In this document: positions 39,001 to 47,044 of the stretch, piece by piece | Layout of the letters: each line of letters opens with the position of its first letter | How positions within the stretch are numbered: the first letter of the stretch is position 1 | Source: JBFWUM01 sp050247255 | GTDB lineage: Bacteria > Acidobacteriota > Vicinamibacteria > Vicinamibacterales > UBA2999 | DNA length: 64,000 nucleotides | Direction: 5' to 3' | Assembly: GCA_050247255.1 (NCBI GenBank) | Contig: JBFWUM010000015.1 | Location: 1-64,000, forward strand | The notes under the pieces: model-generated | The model's input: only the letters and a program-made list of their open reading frames with translations | Told to the model about the DNA's origin: nothing | Databases searched by the model: none | Program-made: the position numbers and the translations under genes

Positions 39001-40815
39001 GTCGTGAGTGATCTCCTCGACTCGCCAGGTCGAGGCGCCGAGCGTGAACGTCTCGCCGACCTGCGTCTCGAAGACCATCTCCTCGTCCAGCTCGCCGACG
39101 CGCACCGGGCGGTCGGCGCCCGCGAGGAACACGCCGTACAGCCCCCGATCGGGAATCGTCCCGGCGTTGGCGATGGCGACACGCCTGGCGCCCTCGCGGC
39201 CGGCGATGGTCTGGTGCACGCGGTCCCAGGTGACGCGCGGCCGCAGCTCGGCGAATTCGTCCGAGGGGTAGCGGCCCGACAGCATGTCGAGGACCCCTTC
39301 GAACATCCGCCGGCTCAGGTCCGCGTACGGCGCGGCGCGGCGGACGAGCGCGAACAGATCGTCGACGTCCCAGGTGTCCATGCCGGCGATGGCGACGATC
39401 TGCTGGGCGAGGACATCGAGCGGGTTGCGCGGGTAGCGGCTCGACTCGACGAGCCCCTCGTGCATCGACCGCGCGACGGCCGCGCAGGCCACCAGGTCGC
39501 CGCGGAACTTCGGGAAGATGACCCCCTCGCTGGTCGCTCCCGCCTGGTGCCCGGCGCGGCCGATGCGTTGGAGGCCGCTGGCGACCGACGGCGGCGCCTC
39601 GATCTGCACCACGAGATCGATGGCCCCCATGTCGATGCCGAGCTCCAGCGACGAGGTGGCGACCAGCGCGCGGATCTGCCCGGCCTTGAGCAGGTCTTCC
39701 ACCTCGCTGCGAGCCGCGCGGGCCAGCGAGCCGTGATGGGAGCGGACCAGCGGTTCGCCGGCGAGGTCGTTGAGCGCGCCCGCCAGCCGCTCGGCCAGGC
39801 GCCGGCTGTTGACGAACAGCAGCGTCGAGCGATGGGCGCGAATCAGCTCCAGCAGGCGCGGGTGGATCGACGACCAAATCGAGGCGCGCGCCGGCCGCTG
39901 GCCGGCCGGTCCGCTCGGGATCGCCGGCGCCGGGTCGAGCCGGGCCATGTCCTCGACCGGCACCTCGATGCGCAGCGTCAGCGCCTTCTTTTCGGCGGCA
40001 TTGACGACGGTGATCGGCCGGTACGCGGCGGGGGTGTCCTCATCGGCAAATTCGTCGTGGAGCTCGGCTTCGACCTCGTCCAACGCGAGCGCCCTGGGCC
40101 GGCCGCCGGGCTTGGGCGCTCGCCGTGTTCGCGCCTGCCGTGCCTCGGCGCCACCGAGGAACCGCGCCACCTCTTCGAGCGGCCGCTGCGTGGCCGAGAG
40201 GCCGATGCGCTGGAGAGGAGATGTCGCGCGAAGTGCCTCGAGCCGCTCCAGCGACAGCGCCAGATGGGCCCCCCGCTTGCCCGGAACCAGCGCGTGGATC
40301 TCGTCGACGATCACCGTGTCGACGCTGGCCAACCTTTCGCGCGCCTGGGACGTCAACAGAAGGAACAGCGATTCGGGCGTCGTGATGAGGATGTCGGCCG
40401 GCTCCCGCAGGAAGCGCGTCCGTTCGGCCGCCGGCGTGTCGCCGGTGCGGATGGTGATGGACGGGACCAGGACCGGCGTCCCGGCGGCCTGCGCGACGTT
40501 GGCAATGCCGGCCAGCGGCGCGCGCAGGTTGCGCTCAACGTCAACGGCCAGCGCCTTGAGCGGGGAAATATAGAGAACGCGGCAGCGCTCCGCGCGCGGC
40601 GGCGTCGACTCGAACATCAGCCGGTTGAGGCACCACAGGAACGCGGTGAGCGTCTTGCCGCTGCCGGTGGGCGCCAGGATGAGCGTCGACTCGCCGCGGG
40701 CGATGGCCGGCCACCCGAGCTGCTGCGGACGCGTCGGCGCGTCGAAGGCGCCGGTGAACCAGTCGCGCACCGCCGGGTGAAACAGGTCGAGGACGTCGGT
40801 GCGCGCGCGCGCCAC
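36022..40815 (-). CDS. lhr: Lhr-type large ATP-dependent DNA helicase
   Basis: 1597 residues from a GTG at 40815; an upstream in-frame start at 40884 would add 23 unlikely residues. Superfamily 2 motifs: APTGSGKT (Walker A), VDEIHALV (DEIH), LSATQRPLEE and, in the second RecA domain, RIGRAGHQAG. The winged-helix and long C-terminal domain of the large Lhr family follow. Lhr unwinds RNA:DNA hybrids and acts in DNA repair. The last 55 residues form an acidic, disordered tail beyond the usual end. The stop codon directly abuts a nei remnant. Confidence 0.93.
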   Translation of the reverse strand: MARARTDVLDLFHPAVRDWFTGAFDAPTRPQQLGWPAIARGESTLILAPTGSGKTLTAFLWCLNRLMFESTPPRAERCRVLYISPLKALAVDVERNLRAPLAGIANVAQAAGTPVLVPSITIRTGDTPAAERTRFLREPADILITTPESLFLLLTSQARERLASVDTVIVDEIHALVPGKRGAHLALSLERLEALRATSPLQRIGLSATQRPLEEVARFLGGAEARQARTRRAPKPGGRPRALALDEVEAELHDEFADEDTPAAYRPITVVNAAEKKALTLRIEVPVEDMARLDPAPAIPSGPAGQRPARASIWSSIHPRLLELIRAHRSTLLFVNSRRLAERLAGALNDLAGEPLVRSHHGSLARAARSEVEDLLKAGQIRALVATSSLELGIDMGAIDLVVQIEAPPSVASGLQRIGRAGHQAGATSEGVIFPKFRGDLVACAAVARSMHEGLVESSRYPRNPLDVLAQQIVAIAGMDTWDVDDLFALVRRAAPYADLSRRMFEGVLDMLSGRYPSDEFAELRPRVTWDRVHQTIAGREGARRVAIANAGTIPDRGLYGVFLAGADRPVRVGELDEEMVFETQVGETFTLGASTWRVEEITHDRVLVTPAPGEPGKMPFWHGDQAGRPVELGYTIGRLVRELRAAPRGAAVDRLVHHHDLEPAAAETLLRYLDDQASAGAVPDDRTMVIERCLDELGDWRVCLLSPLGSRIHAPWAMAAAAQIRDRTGTDVEVMWGDEGFVIRFPEVERAPDPELLLPDADEIERLVLRQLGSTSLFAARFREAAARALLLPRRRPGTRTPLWQQRKRASDLLAVAARFGSFPVLLETYREVLRDHFDMPALVDTLRRVRTRGLRVVTVDSRVPSPFAASLLFSYVANYIYDGDAPLAERRAQALSVDQAQLRELLGDAELRELLDPDALDALEQQLQHLDEKYRARTPDALHDLLIRIGDLSPEEIAARSAVPDTKAALDALERARRIVLLPIAGQRRYVAVEDVARYRDAFGVPLPSGLPDSLLEPVRDPAGDLAQRFARAHAPFTAADFAHRYSLGIAVVEALLARLVDAGRLIEGEFRPGGAGREWVDPDVLRSLRRRSLARLRREIEPVDAEALGRFSVSWHGIGSGRRGLEALLDAVEQLQGAAIPASVLEHEVLPARVEDYHPALLDTLMAAGEVMWAGVEPVGERDGRISLYLTDHLAQLRPPAGERPAIEGRAADVLTYLQAHGASFFAAVHEGTGGGFPAETVDALWELVWAGAITNDTLHPLRAYGRVEEKRTPRRPHGSFRSRRLVPPKAEGRWSVLPQTAASKTATTAWGAAMAAQLLARHGVVTRETVAAEPIAGGFSTVYQVLKAMDDAGRVRRGYFVAGLGAAQFAMPAALDLLRSMREPPEAPRTAVMAATDPGNPYGTILTWPMEGPARTVGSRVILVDGLAAAYVRRGERELLLSIPEHEPRRSQVIREVARMLLHLAAVRDEARRGMLIAEINGEAAAAHPAARVFIEEGFAATAMGLQARIARSGTHGAAVGTRIAGRWRGGSSMAEPRDDQDVMSETGTQRQNETSDAEHDRVDAIRGAGEAKRDVDPDSAESDVDRDDTLSE

Positions 40816-40840
40816 GTCCGATTGTAGGTGGAATTCCGAT

Positions 40841-40869
40841 GTCGATTGCGAACGCGACCTTCGTATAAT
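40841..40869 (+). promoter_or_regulatory. Promoter with perfect TATAAT for the small coiled-coil gene
   Basis: TATAAT (40864-40869) lies 17 bases after GTCGAT, a weak -35. The predicted start near 40876 leaves a leader of about 41 bases. Confidence 0.5.
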
Positions 40870-40916
40870 GCCAAGGCACCCCAACCACAGCTACTCAACC
40901 CTGGACGGCAGACTGC

Positions 40917-41183
40917 ATGAGCACCGGTGACGCTGGAGAAGGGCTCGTCGACGCGGAATCCCGCCTCGCCGAGCGAATGGAAGAGCGCGAACAGGAAAAG
41001 AAACGCAACCGTCTTGGCGCGAAGGGCGGCGATCCTGAGCGCACCCGCCAGGCCGAATCGTTCCGGCTGGCGCGGACCGAGTTGCAGCGTCAGCTCGAGG
41101 TCACGACCCACGACGCGCGCAAGAAGCAGCTCTCGCAGGCGATCGCCGAACTCGATTCGCGCATTGCGCAGTTGACCAAGTAG
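40917..41183 (+). CDS. Small charged coiled-coil protein, unknown
   Basis: 88 residues, very rich in Glu, Arg, Lys and Gln, with heptad-like stretches (ERMEEREQEKKRNRL and LSQAIAELDSRIAQL) predicting a coiled coil. No signal or membrane segment is present. It is divergent from Lhr and 7 bases upstream of the nitroreductase gene. I do not recognise a family. Confidence 0.65.
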   Translation: MSTGDAGEGLVDAESRLAERMEEREQEKKRNRLGAKGGDPERTRQAESFRLARTELQRQLEVTTHDARKKQLSQAIAELDSRIAQLTK

Positions 41184-41190
41184 GCGGCCG

Positions 41191-42774
41191 GTGGCGGGCG
41201 GCCCGATCGCGTTCGCCTACCACGACCGCACCAAGCATCATCTCCACCGCTACGCGCGTTCGCTCGGTTACCTCGACTGGGCGACGCAGCCGGATCCCTT
41301 CCGCCGTTTCGCCGGCGCGCCGCTCATCGAGCTGGCGCGATCCTCGGCGGCACCCGATACCCCGTACGAGGCGATCTTCGGCGGGGCACCGCCCGCCGCC
41401 GCGATGTCGCTCGACAGCATCGGCACATTCCTGCGCTATTCCCTCGGGCTGTCCGCCTGGAAGCAGCACGGCACGTCGCGGTGGGCGCTCCGCGTCAATC
41501 CCTCCAGTGGCAACCTGCATCCGACCGAGGCTTACGTCGCCTGGGGCGGTGCGCTCGTTCACTACGCGCCGCGGGAGCATGCGCTCGAGAAGCGCGCTGA
41601 CCTCGGCCTGCCGGTAAACCGCGGCGGCCTGCTGGTCGGCCTGACCTCGATCCACTGGCGCGAGGCGTGGAAGTACGGCGAGCGCGCCTTCCGCTACTGC
41701 CAGCACGACGCCGGGCACGCCATCGCGGCGCTCCGCCTGGCCGCCGCGATGCTCGGATGGACCCTGGTGTTGCTGCCGTGGCGCCACGTTGACATCGAGC
41801 GTGTCCTCGGCACGGAGCGGGAGACCGACTTCGTGGATGCCGAACTCGAGGAAGCTGAGTGCATCGCCTGGGTCAGCGCAGATGGCTCGCCGCCGCCGGA
41901 GCCGCAGGCCATCACGGCCACGCAGTGGTACGGCCGCGCCAACCGCCTGAGCCCGGACCACGCCGAGTGGCCGGTGATCGAGGAAGTGGCGAGGGGGACG
42001 AGGAGGGCGGGCGGGATACCAATGCCCAAGGCTCAAGGCCCACAGCCCACATCACCACTGACCCTCGGACCGTTGGACCCTCGAACCTTCGGACCTTCAG
42101 CTGCGCAGATCATCCTTCGCCGCCGCAGCGCCCTCGCCTTTGATCCCCGCGGTCACCTCCGCCGCGAGGCGTTTGCGCGGATGCTCGGGCGGCTGCGGCC
42201 CGGCGCGCCGCCGTGGGATGCGCTCTGGTGGCCGCCTCACCTGCACCTGGTGCTGTTCGTTCATCGCGTTCAGGATGTGACGCCGGGGATCTACGCCTGC
42301 GCGCGAACGGGAGATGCGGTCGCAGCGATGAAGGCGGCGATGCGGCCGGAGTTCATCTGGGAGCCGGCCGCCGGTATCGAGGGGCTGTTCCTGCTGGCGC
42401 CCGTGGACACCGGCGCGACCGCCAATCGGCTGTCGTGCAACCAGGACATCGCCGAGGACGGGTTCTTCAGCCTCGGCATGCTCGCGCGCTTCGAGCAGCC
42501 GCTGCGCGACTACGGCGACTGGTTCTATCGCTGCCTGTTCTGGGAGGCCGGCATGATTGGCCAGGTGCTGTACCTGGAGGCCGAGGCCGCCGGCGGGCGC
42601 GCCACCGGCATCGGCTGCTTCTTCGACGATCCCGTCCACGAGCTGCTTGGGCTCTCGGGCCACGCCTGGCAGAGCCTGTATCACTTCTCGATGGGACTAC
42701 CGCTGGACGACGCCCGGCTGTCGACCGAGAGCGGATATGACTGCGAGAGCCGTTCCAGCACTTCCCGCCCGTGA
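41191..42774 (+). CDS. SagB-type nitroreductase/dehydrogenase with two tandem domains
   Basis: 527 residues from a GTG at 41191. The first half has YHDRTKHHLHRY, SLGLSAWK, RVNPSSGNLHPTEAY and HYAPREH, the SagB/ThcOx pattern of FMN-dependent oxidoreductases. The second half (after residue about 300) repeats the fold: ILRRRSALAFD and a late ATGIGCFFDDPVHELLG. Stand-alone SagB-like proteins like this one are common; no RiPP precursor or cyclodehydratase is adjacent. The linker, residues about 278-303, comes from a repeat-like insertion. The 3' end overlaps an opposite-strand gene by 94 bases. Confidence 0.8.
   Translation: MAGGPIAFAYHDRTKHHLHRYARSLGYLDWATQPDPFRRFAGAPLIELARSSAAPDTPYEAIFGGAPPAAAMSLDSIGTFLRYSLGLSAWKQHGTSRWALRVNPSSGNLHPTEAYVAWGGALVHYAPREHALEKRADLGLPVNRGGLLVGLTSIHWREAWKYGERAFRYCQHDAGHAIAALRLAAAMLGWTLVLLPWRHVDIERVLGTERETDFVDAELEEAECIAWVSADGSPPPEPQAITATQWYGRANRLSPDHAEWPVIEEVARGTRRAGGIPMPKAQGPQPTSPLTLGPLDPRTFGPSAAQIILRRRSALAFDPRGHLRREAFARMLGRLRPGAPPWDALWWPPHLHLVLFVHRVQDVTPGIYACARTGDAVAAMKAAMRPEFIWEPAAGIEGLFLLAPVDTGATANRLSCNQDIAEDGFFSLGMLARFEQPLRDYGDWFYRCLFWEAGMIGQVLYLEAEAAGGRATGIGCFFDDPVHELLGLSGHAWQSLYHFSMGLPLDDARLSTESGYDCESRSSTSRP
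42021..42098. repeat. Low-complexity insert (GGACCCTCGAACC type) inside the nitroreductase gene
   Basis: CAAGGC/CCCACA and GGACC units tile this stretch, which is translated in frame as Pro/Gly/Leu-rich linker text (LGPLDPRTFGPS). It resembles the micro-repeat arms found between genes elsewhere in the window but has no obvious second arm. Confidence 0.5.
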
Positions 42775-43616
42775 GCCGTGCCGTCGGGCGGTGGGGACGG
42801 CGGAGACTGCGGGGCCACGACTGCAGCGGCGATCACGCGTTCCCATTCCCGCGCGGCCCCTTCAACGGTTCCGTGCTCCGCCCACCACGCGTGGGCGCCT
42901 GCGCCAAGCTGCTCGCGCAGCGCGGCGTCGGCAGCCAGTCGCCTGATGGCCAGCAACAGCGAATGCTCTTCATCGCGCACGTCGATCGACACGACCGCTG
43001 GCGGCGCGCCTCCGGGGCCACGCGGCCGCCACGTCTGCGGGTCGAACGCCGGCCAGCCGGCGGTGGCCTCCACTTCGTAGACGACCACCGGCTTGGCGGC
43101 AGCCATCGCTGCGAGCGCCGGCATCAGCGATTCGCCGCCGGAGGGCCACGTCATCGCCAGGACGATGTCGCTGTCGGGAATGGCGTGGGTGCCGCCGGTC
43201 ACCAGCTCCAGGTTCGCGCCCAGATCGCGCGCGCGTGTGATCGCGTGGTCGATCGCCGTGGCTGCCCGGGGTCCGAACGCGGCAATCCGCACCGCGCTGT
43301 CGCCGTCAGCACGCGGGCGCCGCCGGGGCGCTGCTGCCGTGTGCCCGAACCCGCGGGGCCGCTCGCCGGGCAGCGAGACGAGCCCCGGGTAATGCACGGC
43401 GTAGGCGTGGACGAAGGAACCCAGGTAGGCCTGCGGATACTCGTAAATGCAGAGATCGAAGGGGCGCCGATGCTGCATCCATGGGAAGTCGTGGGCGTTG
43501 GCCTCGGTGAAGATCTCGATCTCGTGCGTATGCCCTAGCACGCGAATGCACGCGGCCGTCTCATCGTTGGGGGTGGAGGACCCCAGTGGCCGCTCACGAA
43601 ACCAGGCGAGGCGCAT
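42681..43616 (-). CDS. Glycosyltransferase-like protein
   Basis: 311 residues. The N-terminus MRLAWFRERPLGSS and HDFPWMQHRRPFDLCIYEY resemble family 4 glycosyltransferases common in this type of bacterium, and the C-terminal half has the sugar-nucleotide pattern SDIVLAMTWPSGGESLMPALAAMAAAKPVVVYEV. About 80-100 residues of the usual N-terminal domain seem missing between them, so activity is uncertain. The C-terminal 30 residues overlap the convergent nitroreductase gene. Confidence 0.6.
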   Translation of the reverse strand: MRLAWFRERPLGSSTPNDETAACIRVLGHTHEIEIFTEANAHDFPWMQHRRPFDLCIYEYPQAYLGSFVHAYAVHYPGLVSLPGERPRGFGHTAAAPRRRPRADGDSAVRIAAFGPRAATAIDHAITRARDLGANLELVTGGTHAIPDSDIVLAMTWPSGGESLMPALAAMAAAKPVVVYEVEATAGWPAFDPQTWRPRGPGGAPPAVVSIDVRDEEHSLLLAIRRLAADAALREQLGAGAHAWWAEHGTVEGAAREWERVIAAAVVAPQSPPSPPPDGTAHGREVLERLSQSYPLSVDSRASSSGSPIEK

Positions 43617-43626
43617 CGTGTTGAAA

Positions 43627-43655
43627 TTGACCTTTCCCTGAGGCTTCTATAGCAT
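43627..43655 (+). promoter_or_regulatory. Sigma70-type promoter of the nuo operon
   Basis: TTGACC (43627-43632), a 17-base spacer, and TAGCAT (43650-43655). The predicted leader to the nuoA ATG is about 84 bases. Confidence 0.5.
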
Positions 43656-43745
43656 GAGACGGTTTGGGAAACTCTTCACAAGCGTGCCTGTGGGGTGCGC
43701 ATCGAAGAGGTGTTCTCTCCTGACTTCTTCCGTAACCGAGGATCC

Positions 43746-44141
43746 ATGGACGGCTGGCTTGGCGTAATCATCATGATCGCCCTGGGCGTGGGGTTTGCCG
43801 GCGTGATGATCGGCCTGTCGATCCTGCTCGGCCCCAGGAACCCGACCCCCGAGAAGCTGGCCCCCTACGAGTGCGGCATGCCGGCGGTCGGTGACGCGCG
43901 CGAGCGGCAGTCCGTGAAGTTCTACCTCGTGGCGATGATCTTCCTGCTGTTCGACATCGAGGTGGCGTTCCTCTATCCCTGGGCGATGGCGATTCGGGAT
44001 CTCGGCTGGGCCGGTTTCTTCCAGATCGTCACCTTCTTCCTGATTCTGACCGTCGGCTACATCTACGTCTGGCGCAAGGGTGTGCTGGACTGGGGCTCGG
44101 CCACGCGCACGCGGGCGCAGGCAGCCCGTAAGGCAGCGTAG
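43746..44141 (+). CDS. nuoA: NADH-quinone oxidoreductase subunit A
   Basis: 131 residues from the ATG at 43746, with GAGG 4 bases upstream; a GTG at 43695 is an alternative. Three membrane helices. YECGMPAVGDAR and FYLVAMIFLLFDIEVAFLYPW are the subunit A hallmarks. It forms part of the quinone-site region where membrane and peripheral arms of complex I meet. First gene of a 12-gene operon. Confidence 0.93.
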   Translation: MDGWLGVIIMIALGVGFAGVMIGLSILLGPRNPTPEKLAPYECGMPAVGDARERQSVKFYLVAMIFLLFDIEVAFLYPWAMAIRDLGWAGFFQIVTFFLILTVGYIYVWRKGVLDWGSATRTRAQAARKAA

Positions 44142-44147
44142 TTTTTC

Positions 44148-44660
<513 letters not shown>

Positions 44661-44666
44661 CGGCAC

Positions 44667-45227
44667 ATGGACGCCACCGCGATTATCGACACCCTGACGC
44701 CGCTGGTTCCCGGCGCGACGTACGAGGCCGGCACGAGCCTCGACGGCATGCCGACGGTGTACGTGCCGGCCGACAGGCTGGTGGCGACGGCCGAAGCGCT
44801 GCGCGACACGCCGTCGCTGCGCTTCACGACGCTCATCGAAATCACCGCGGCCGACTACCTGCCGCGCGAGCCGCGCTTCGAAGTCGTCTACCTGCTGCTC
44901 TCGATTGCCAACCGCCTGCGGCTCCGCCTGAAGGTCCGCGTCGCCGGCAGCGCCGCGGCCGAGGGGATCGTGCCGACCGTGCAGGGCGTCTGGCCGGCGG
45001 CCGGCTGGCCCGAGCGCGAGGTGTGGGACATGTTCGGCATCGTGTTCGCCGGCCATCCCGATCTGCGCCGGCTGCTGATGCCGGAGGACTGGGAAGGGCA
45101 CCCGGCGCGCAAGGACTACCCGGTGCAGATTCGCAAGGCGGCGCAGACCTACGAACCGATGGAAATCACGCAAGAGGAGTTCGCCGCGAACCTCGAGCGC
45201 GACCGGCACAAGCGGGTGACCCACTGA
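44667..45227 (+). CDS. nuoC: NADH-quinone oxidoreductase subunit C
   Basis: 186 residues, the 30-kDa subunit. Motifs EREVWDMFGIVFAGHPDLRR, LMPEDWEGHP and RKDYPV near the end are typical. It is separate here, not fused to NuoD as in enterobacteria. Stop overlaps the nuoD start by one base. Confidence 0.94.
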   Translation: MDATAIIDTLTPLVPGATYEAGTSLDGMPTVYVPADRLVATAEALRDTPSLRFTTLIEITAADYLPREPRFEVVYLLLSIANRLRLRLKVRVAGSAAAEGIVPTVQGVWPAAGWPEREVWDMFGIVFAGHPDLRRLLMPEDWEGHPARKDYPVQIRKAAQTYEPMEITQEEFAANLERDRHKRVTH

Positions 45228-46408
45228 TGGCGGAACTTCGTACCGAGACGATGACCGTCAACATGGGGCCGCAGCACCCCAGCACGCACGGCGTGCTGCG
45301 CCTCATCCTCGAAGTCGAGGGCGAGACGGTGCGCGGCGTGCGGCCGACGATCGGCTATCTGCACACCGGCATCGAGAAGACCGCCGAGCAGAAGAAGTGG
45401 CAGCAGGTGGTGCCGCTGGTCGAGCGCATGGACTACCTCGCCGCGCAGTCGAACAGCCTGTGCTACGTGCTCAGCGTCGAAAAGCTGCTCGGGCTCGAGA
45501 TGCCGCAGCGCGTCAACGACATCCGCGTGCTCATCGCCGAGCTGCAGCGGCTGGCCAGCCACCTGGTGTGGATCGGCACGCACGCCATGGAAATCGGCGC
45601 CGTCTCGATGTTGTTCTACGCCATCCGCGAGCGCGAGCTGCTGCTGAACATCAACGAGCTGGTGGCCGGCTTCCGCTTCTTCCCGAGCTACTTCCGCATC
45701 GGCGGCCTGCGCGAGGACATCCCGCGCGGCTTCCACGAGGCGGTCCGGGCGTTCCTCGATCGCTTCCCGGCGAAGATCGACGAGTTCGAGGGGCTGCTGA
45801 CGAAGAACGACATCTTCATGCGCCGCACGCAGGGCGTCGGCATCGTCAACGCCGAGATGGCGCAGGCGTGGGGGCTGGTCGGGCCGATCGCCCGTGCCGC
45901 CGGCCTCGACTACGACGTGCGCAAGTACTTCCCCTACAGCGGCTACGAGACCTACGACTTCGCCGTGCCGACCCGGACCGAGGGCGACGTGTTCGCCCGT
46001 TACCAGGTGCGGGTCGAGGAGATGCGCCAGAGCGTGAAGATCTGCCGCCAGGCGATCGACCGTATTCCGCCAAACGGCGCCTGGGCGTGCGACGACCCGC
46101 GCGTGGTGCCGCCGCCGAAGGACAAGGTCTATACGGAGATGGAGGCGCTGATCCAGCACTTCCTGATCTACTCGCAGGGGTTCACCGTGCCGGCCGGCGA
46201 CGCCTACGTGCCGGTCGAAGGGCCGCGCGGCGAGCACGGCGTCTACGTGGTGTCGGACGGCACGAACCGGCCGTGGCGCATCAAGATGCGCCCGCCGTCG
46301 TTCATGGCCATCCAGGCGCTGCCGACGATCGTCAAGGACGGCATGCTGGCCGACGTGGTCGCGGTGATCGGGTCGACCGACGTGGTGATGGGGGACTGCG
46401 ACCGGTGA
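45227..46408 (+). CDS. nuoD: NADH-quinone oxidoreductase subunit D
   Basis: 393 residues, the 49-kDa subunit lining the quinone pocket. MGPQHPSTHGVLR at the start contains the conserved pocket histidine; the C-terminal ADVVAVIGSTDVVMGDCDR is standard. Starts at the ATG in TGATG, overlapping the nuoC stop codon. Confidence 0.95.
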   Translation: MAELRTETMTVNMGPQHPSTHGVLRLILEVEGETVRGVRPTIGYLHTGIEKTAEQKKWQQVVPLVERMDYLAAQSNSLCYVLSVEKLLGLEMPQRVNDIRVLIAELQRLASHLVWIGTHAMEIGAVSMLFYAIRERELLLNINELVAGFRFFPSYFRIGGLREDIPRGFHEAVRAFLDRFPAKIDEFEGLLTKNDIFMRRTQGVGIVNAEMAQAWGLVGPIARAAGLDYDVRKYFPYSGYETYDFAVPTRTEGDVFARYQVRVEEMRQSVKICRQAIDRIPPNGAWACDDPRVVPPPKDKVYTEMEALIQHFLIYSQGFTVPAGDAYVPVEGPRGEHGVYVVSDGTNRPWRIKMRPPSFMAIQALPTIVKDGMLADVVAVIGSTDVVMGDCDR

Positions 46409-47016
46409 GCTTTCATCCCAAGATGGAGTACGCGCCGGCGAAGTTCCACCGCTCGGAACGGAAGCTGGCGGAGCCGGGCGAGGCGTTTGCCTACTCGCCC
46501 GAGAACCAGAAGAAGTTCGACGAGCTGGTGTCGCACTACCCGGCGGAGCAGCGCAAGTCGGCGATTCTCTACGCGCTCTACCTGGCGCAGGAGCAGAACG
46601 GCGGCCACCTGACCGCTGCCGCCATGCGCCACGTCGCCGAGCAGATTCGCTGCACGGCCGCGGAAGTGGAAGACGTCGTGTCGTACTACACGATGTTCTA
46701 CACGCGGCCGGTGGGGAAGTTCGTGCTCAACGTCTGCCGCACGCTGTCGTGCGCGCTGATGGGCGCCGAGCGGGTCACCGAGGAGCTGAGCGCCAAGCTG
46801 GGAATCAAGCCGGGCGAAACCGATCCGAGCGGGATGTTCACGCTGATGGAAGTCGAGTGCCTCGGCGCCTGCGACCGCGCGCCGGTGGTGATGGTCAACG
46901 ACACCCACTGGCACGAGCGGCTGCAGCCGGGAGACTGCGCGACGTTCGTCGACGACCTGAAGGCGAAGGGGCTGGCCGCGGTCACGGGCTGCCACCTGCA
47001 CAAGGAAGGCAAGTAG
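46405..47016 (+). CDS. nuoE: NADH-quinone oxidoreductase subunit E
   Basis: 203 residues from a GTG overlapping the nuoD stop codon (GTGA); an ATG at 46423 is an alternative. It binds the N1a two-iron cluster via CRTLSC and CLGAC. It has an extended C-terminus relative to the common 160-170 residues. It works with NuoF in the NADH-oxidising module. Confidence 0.93.
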   Translation: MSFHPKMEYAPAKFHRSERKLAEPGEAFAYSPENQKKFDELVSHYPAEQRKSAILYALYLAQEQNGGHLTAAAMRHVAEQIRCTAAEVEDVVSYYTMFYTRPVGKFVLNVCRTLSCALMGAERVTEELSAKLGIKPGETDPSGMFTLMEVECLGACDRAPVVMVNDTHWHERLQPGDCATFVDDLKAKGLAAVTGCHLHKEGK

Positions 47017-47044
47017 GCCGCCCCTTTACGGGGTGGCAACCGAT

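Noticed and set aside
38302..40827. A long plus-strand open frame opposite lhr
   Set aside because: Arg/Ala/Gly/Asp-rich shadow with no domain; lhr motifs on the minus strand are unambiguous.
41191..42774. SagB of a RiPP biosynthetic cluster
   Set aside because: No precursor peptide, SagC/SagD-like cyclodehydratase or exporter is nearby; tandem-domain SagB-like proteins often stand alone.
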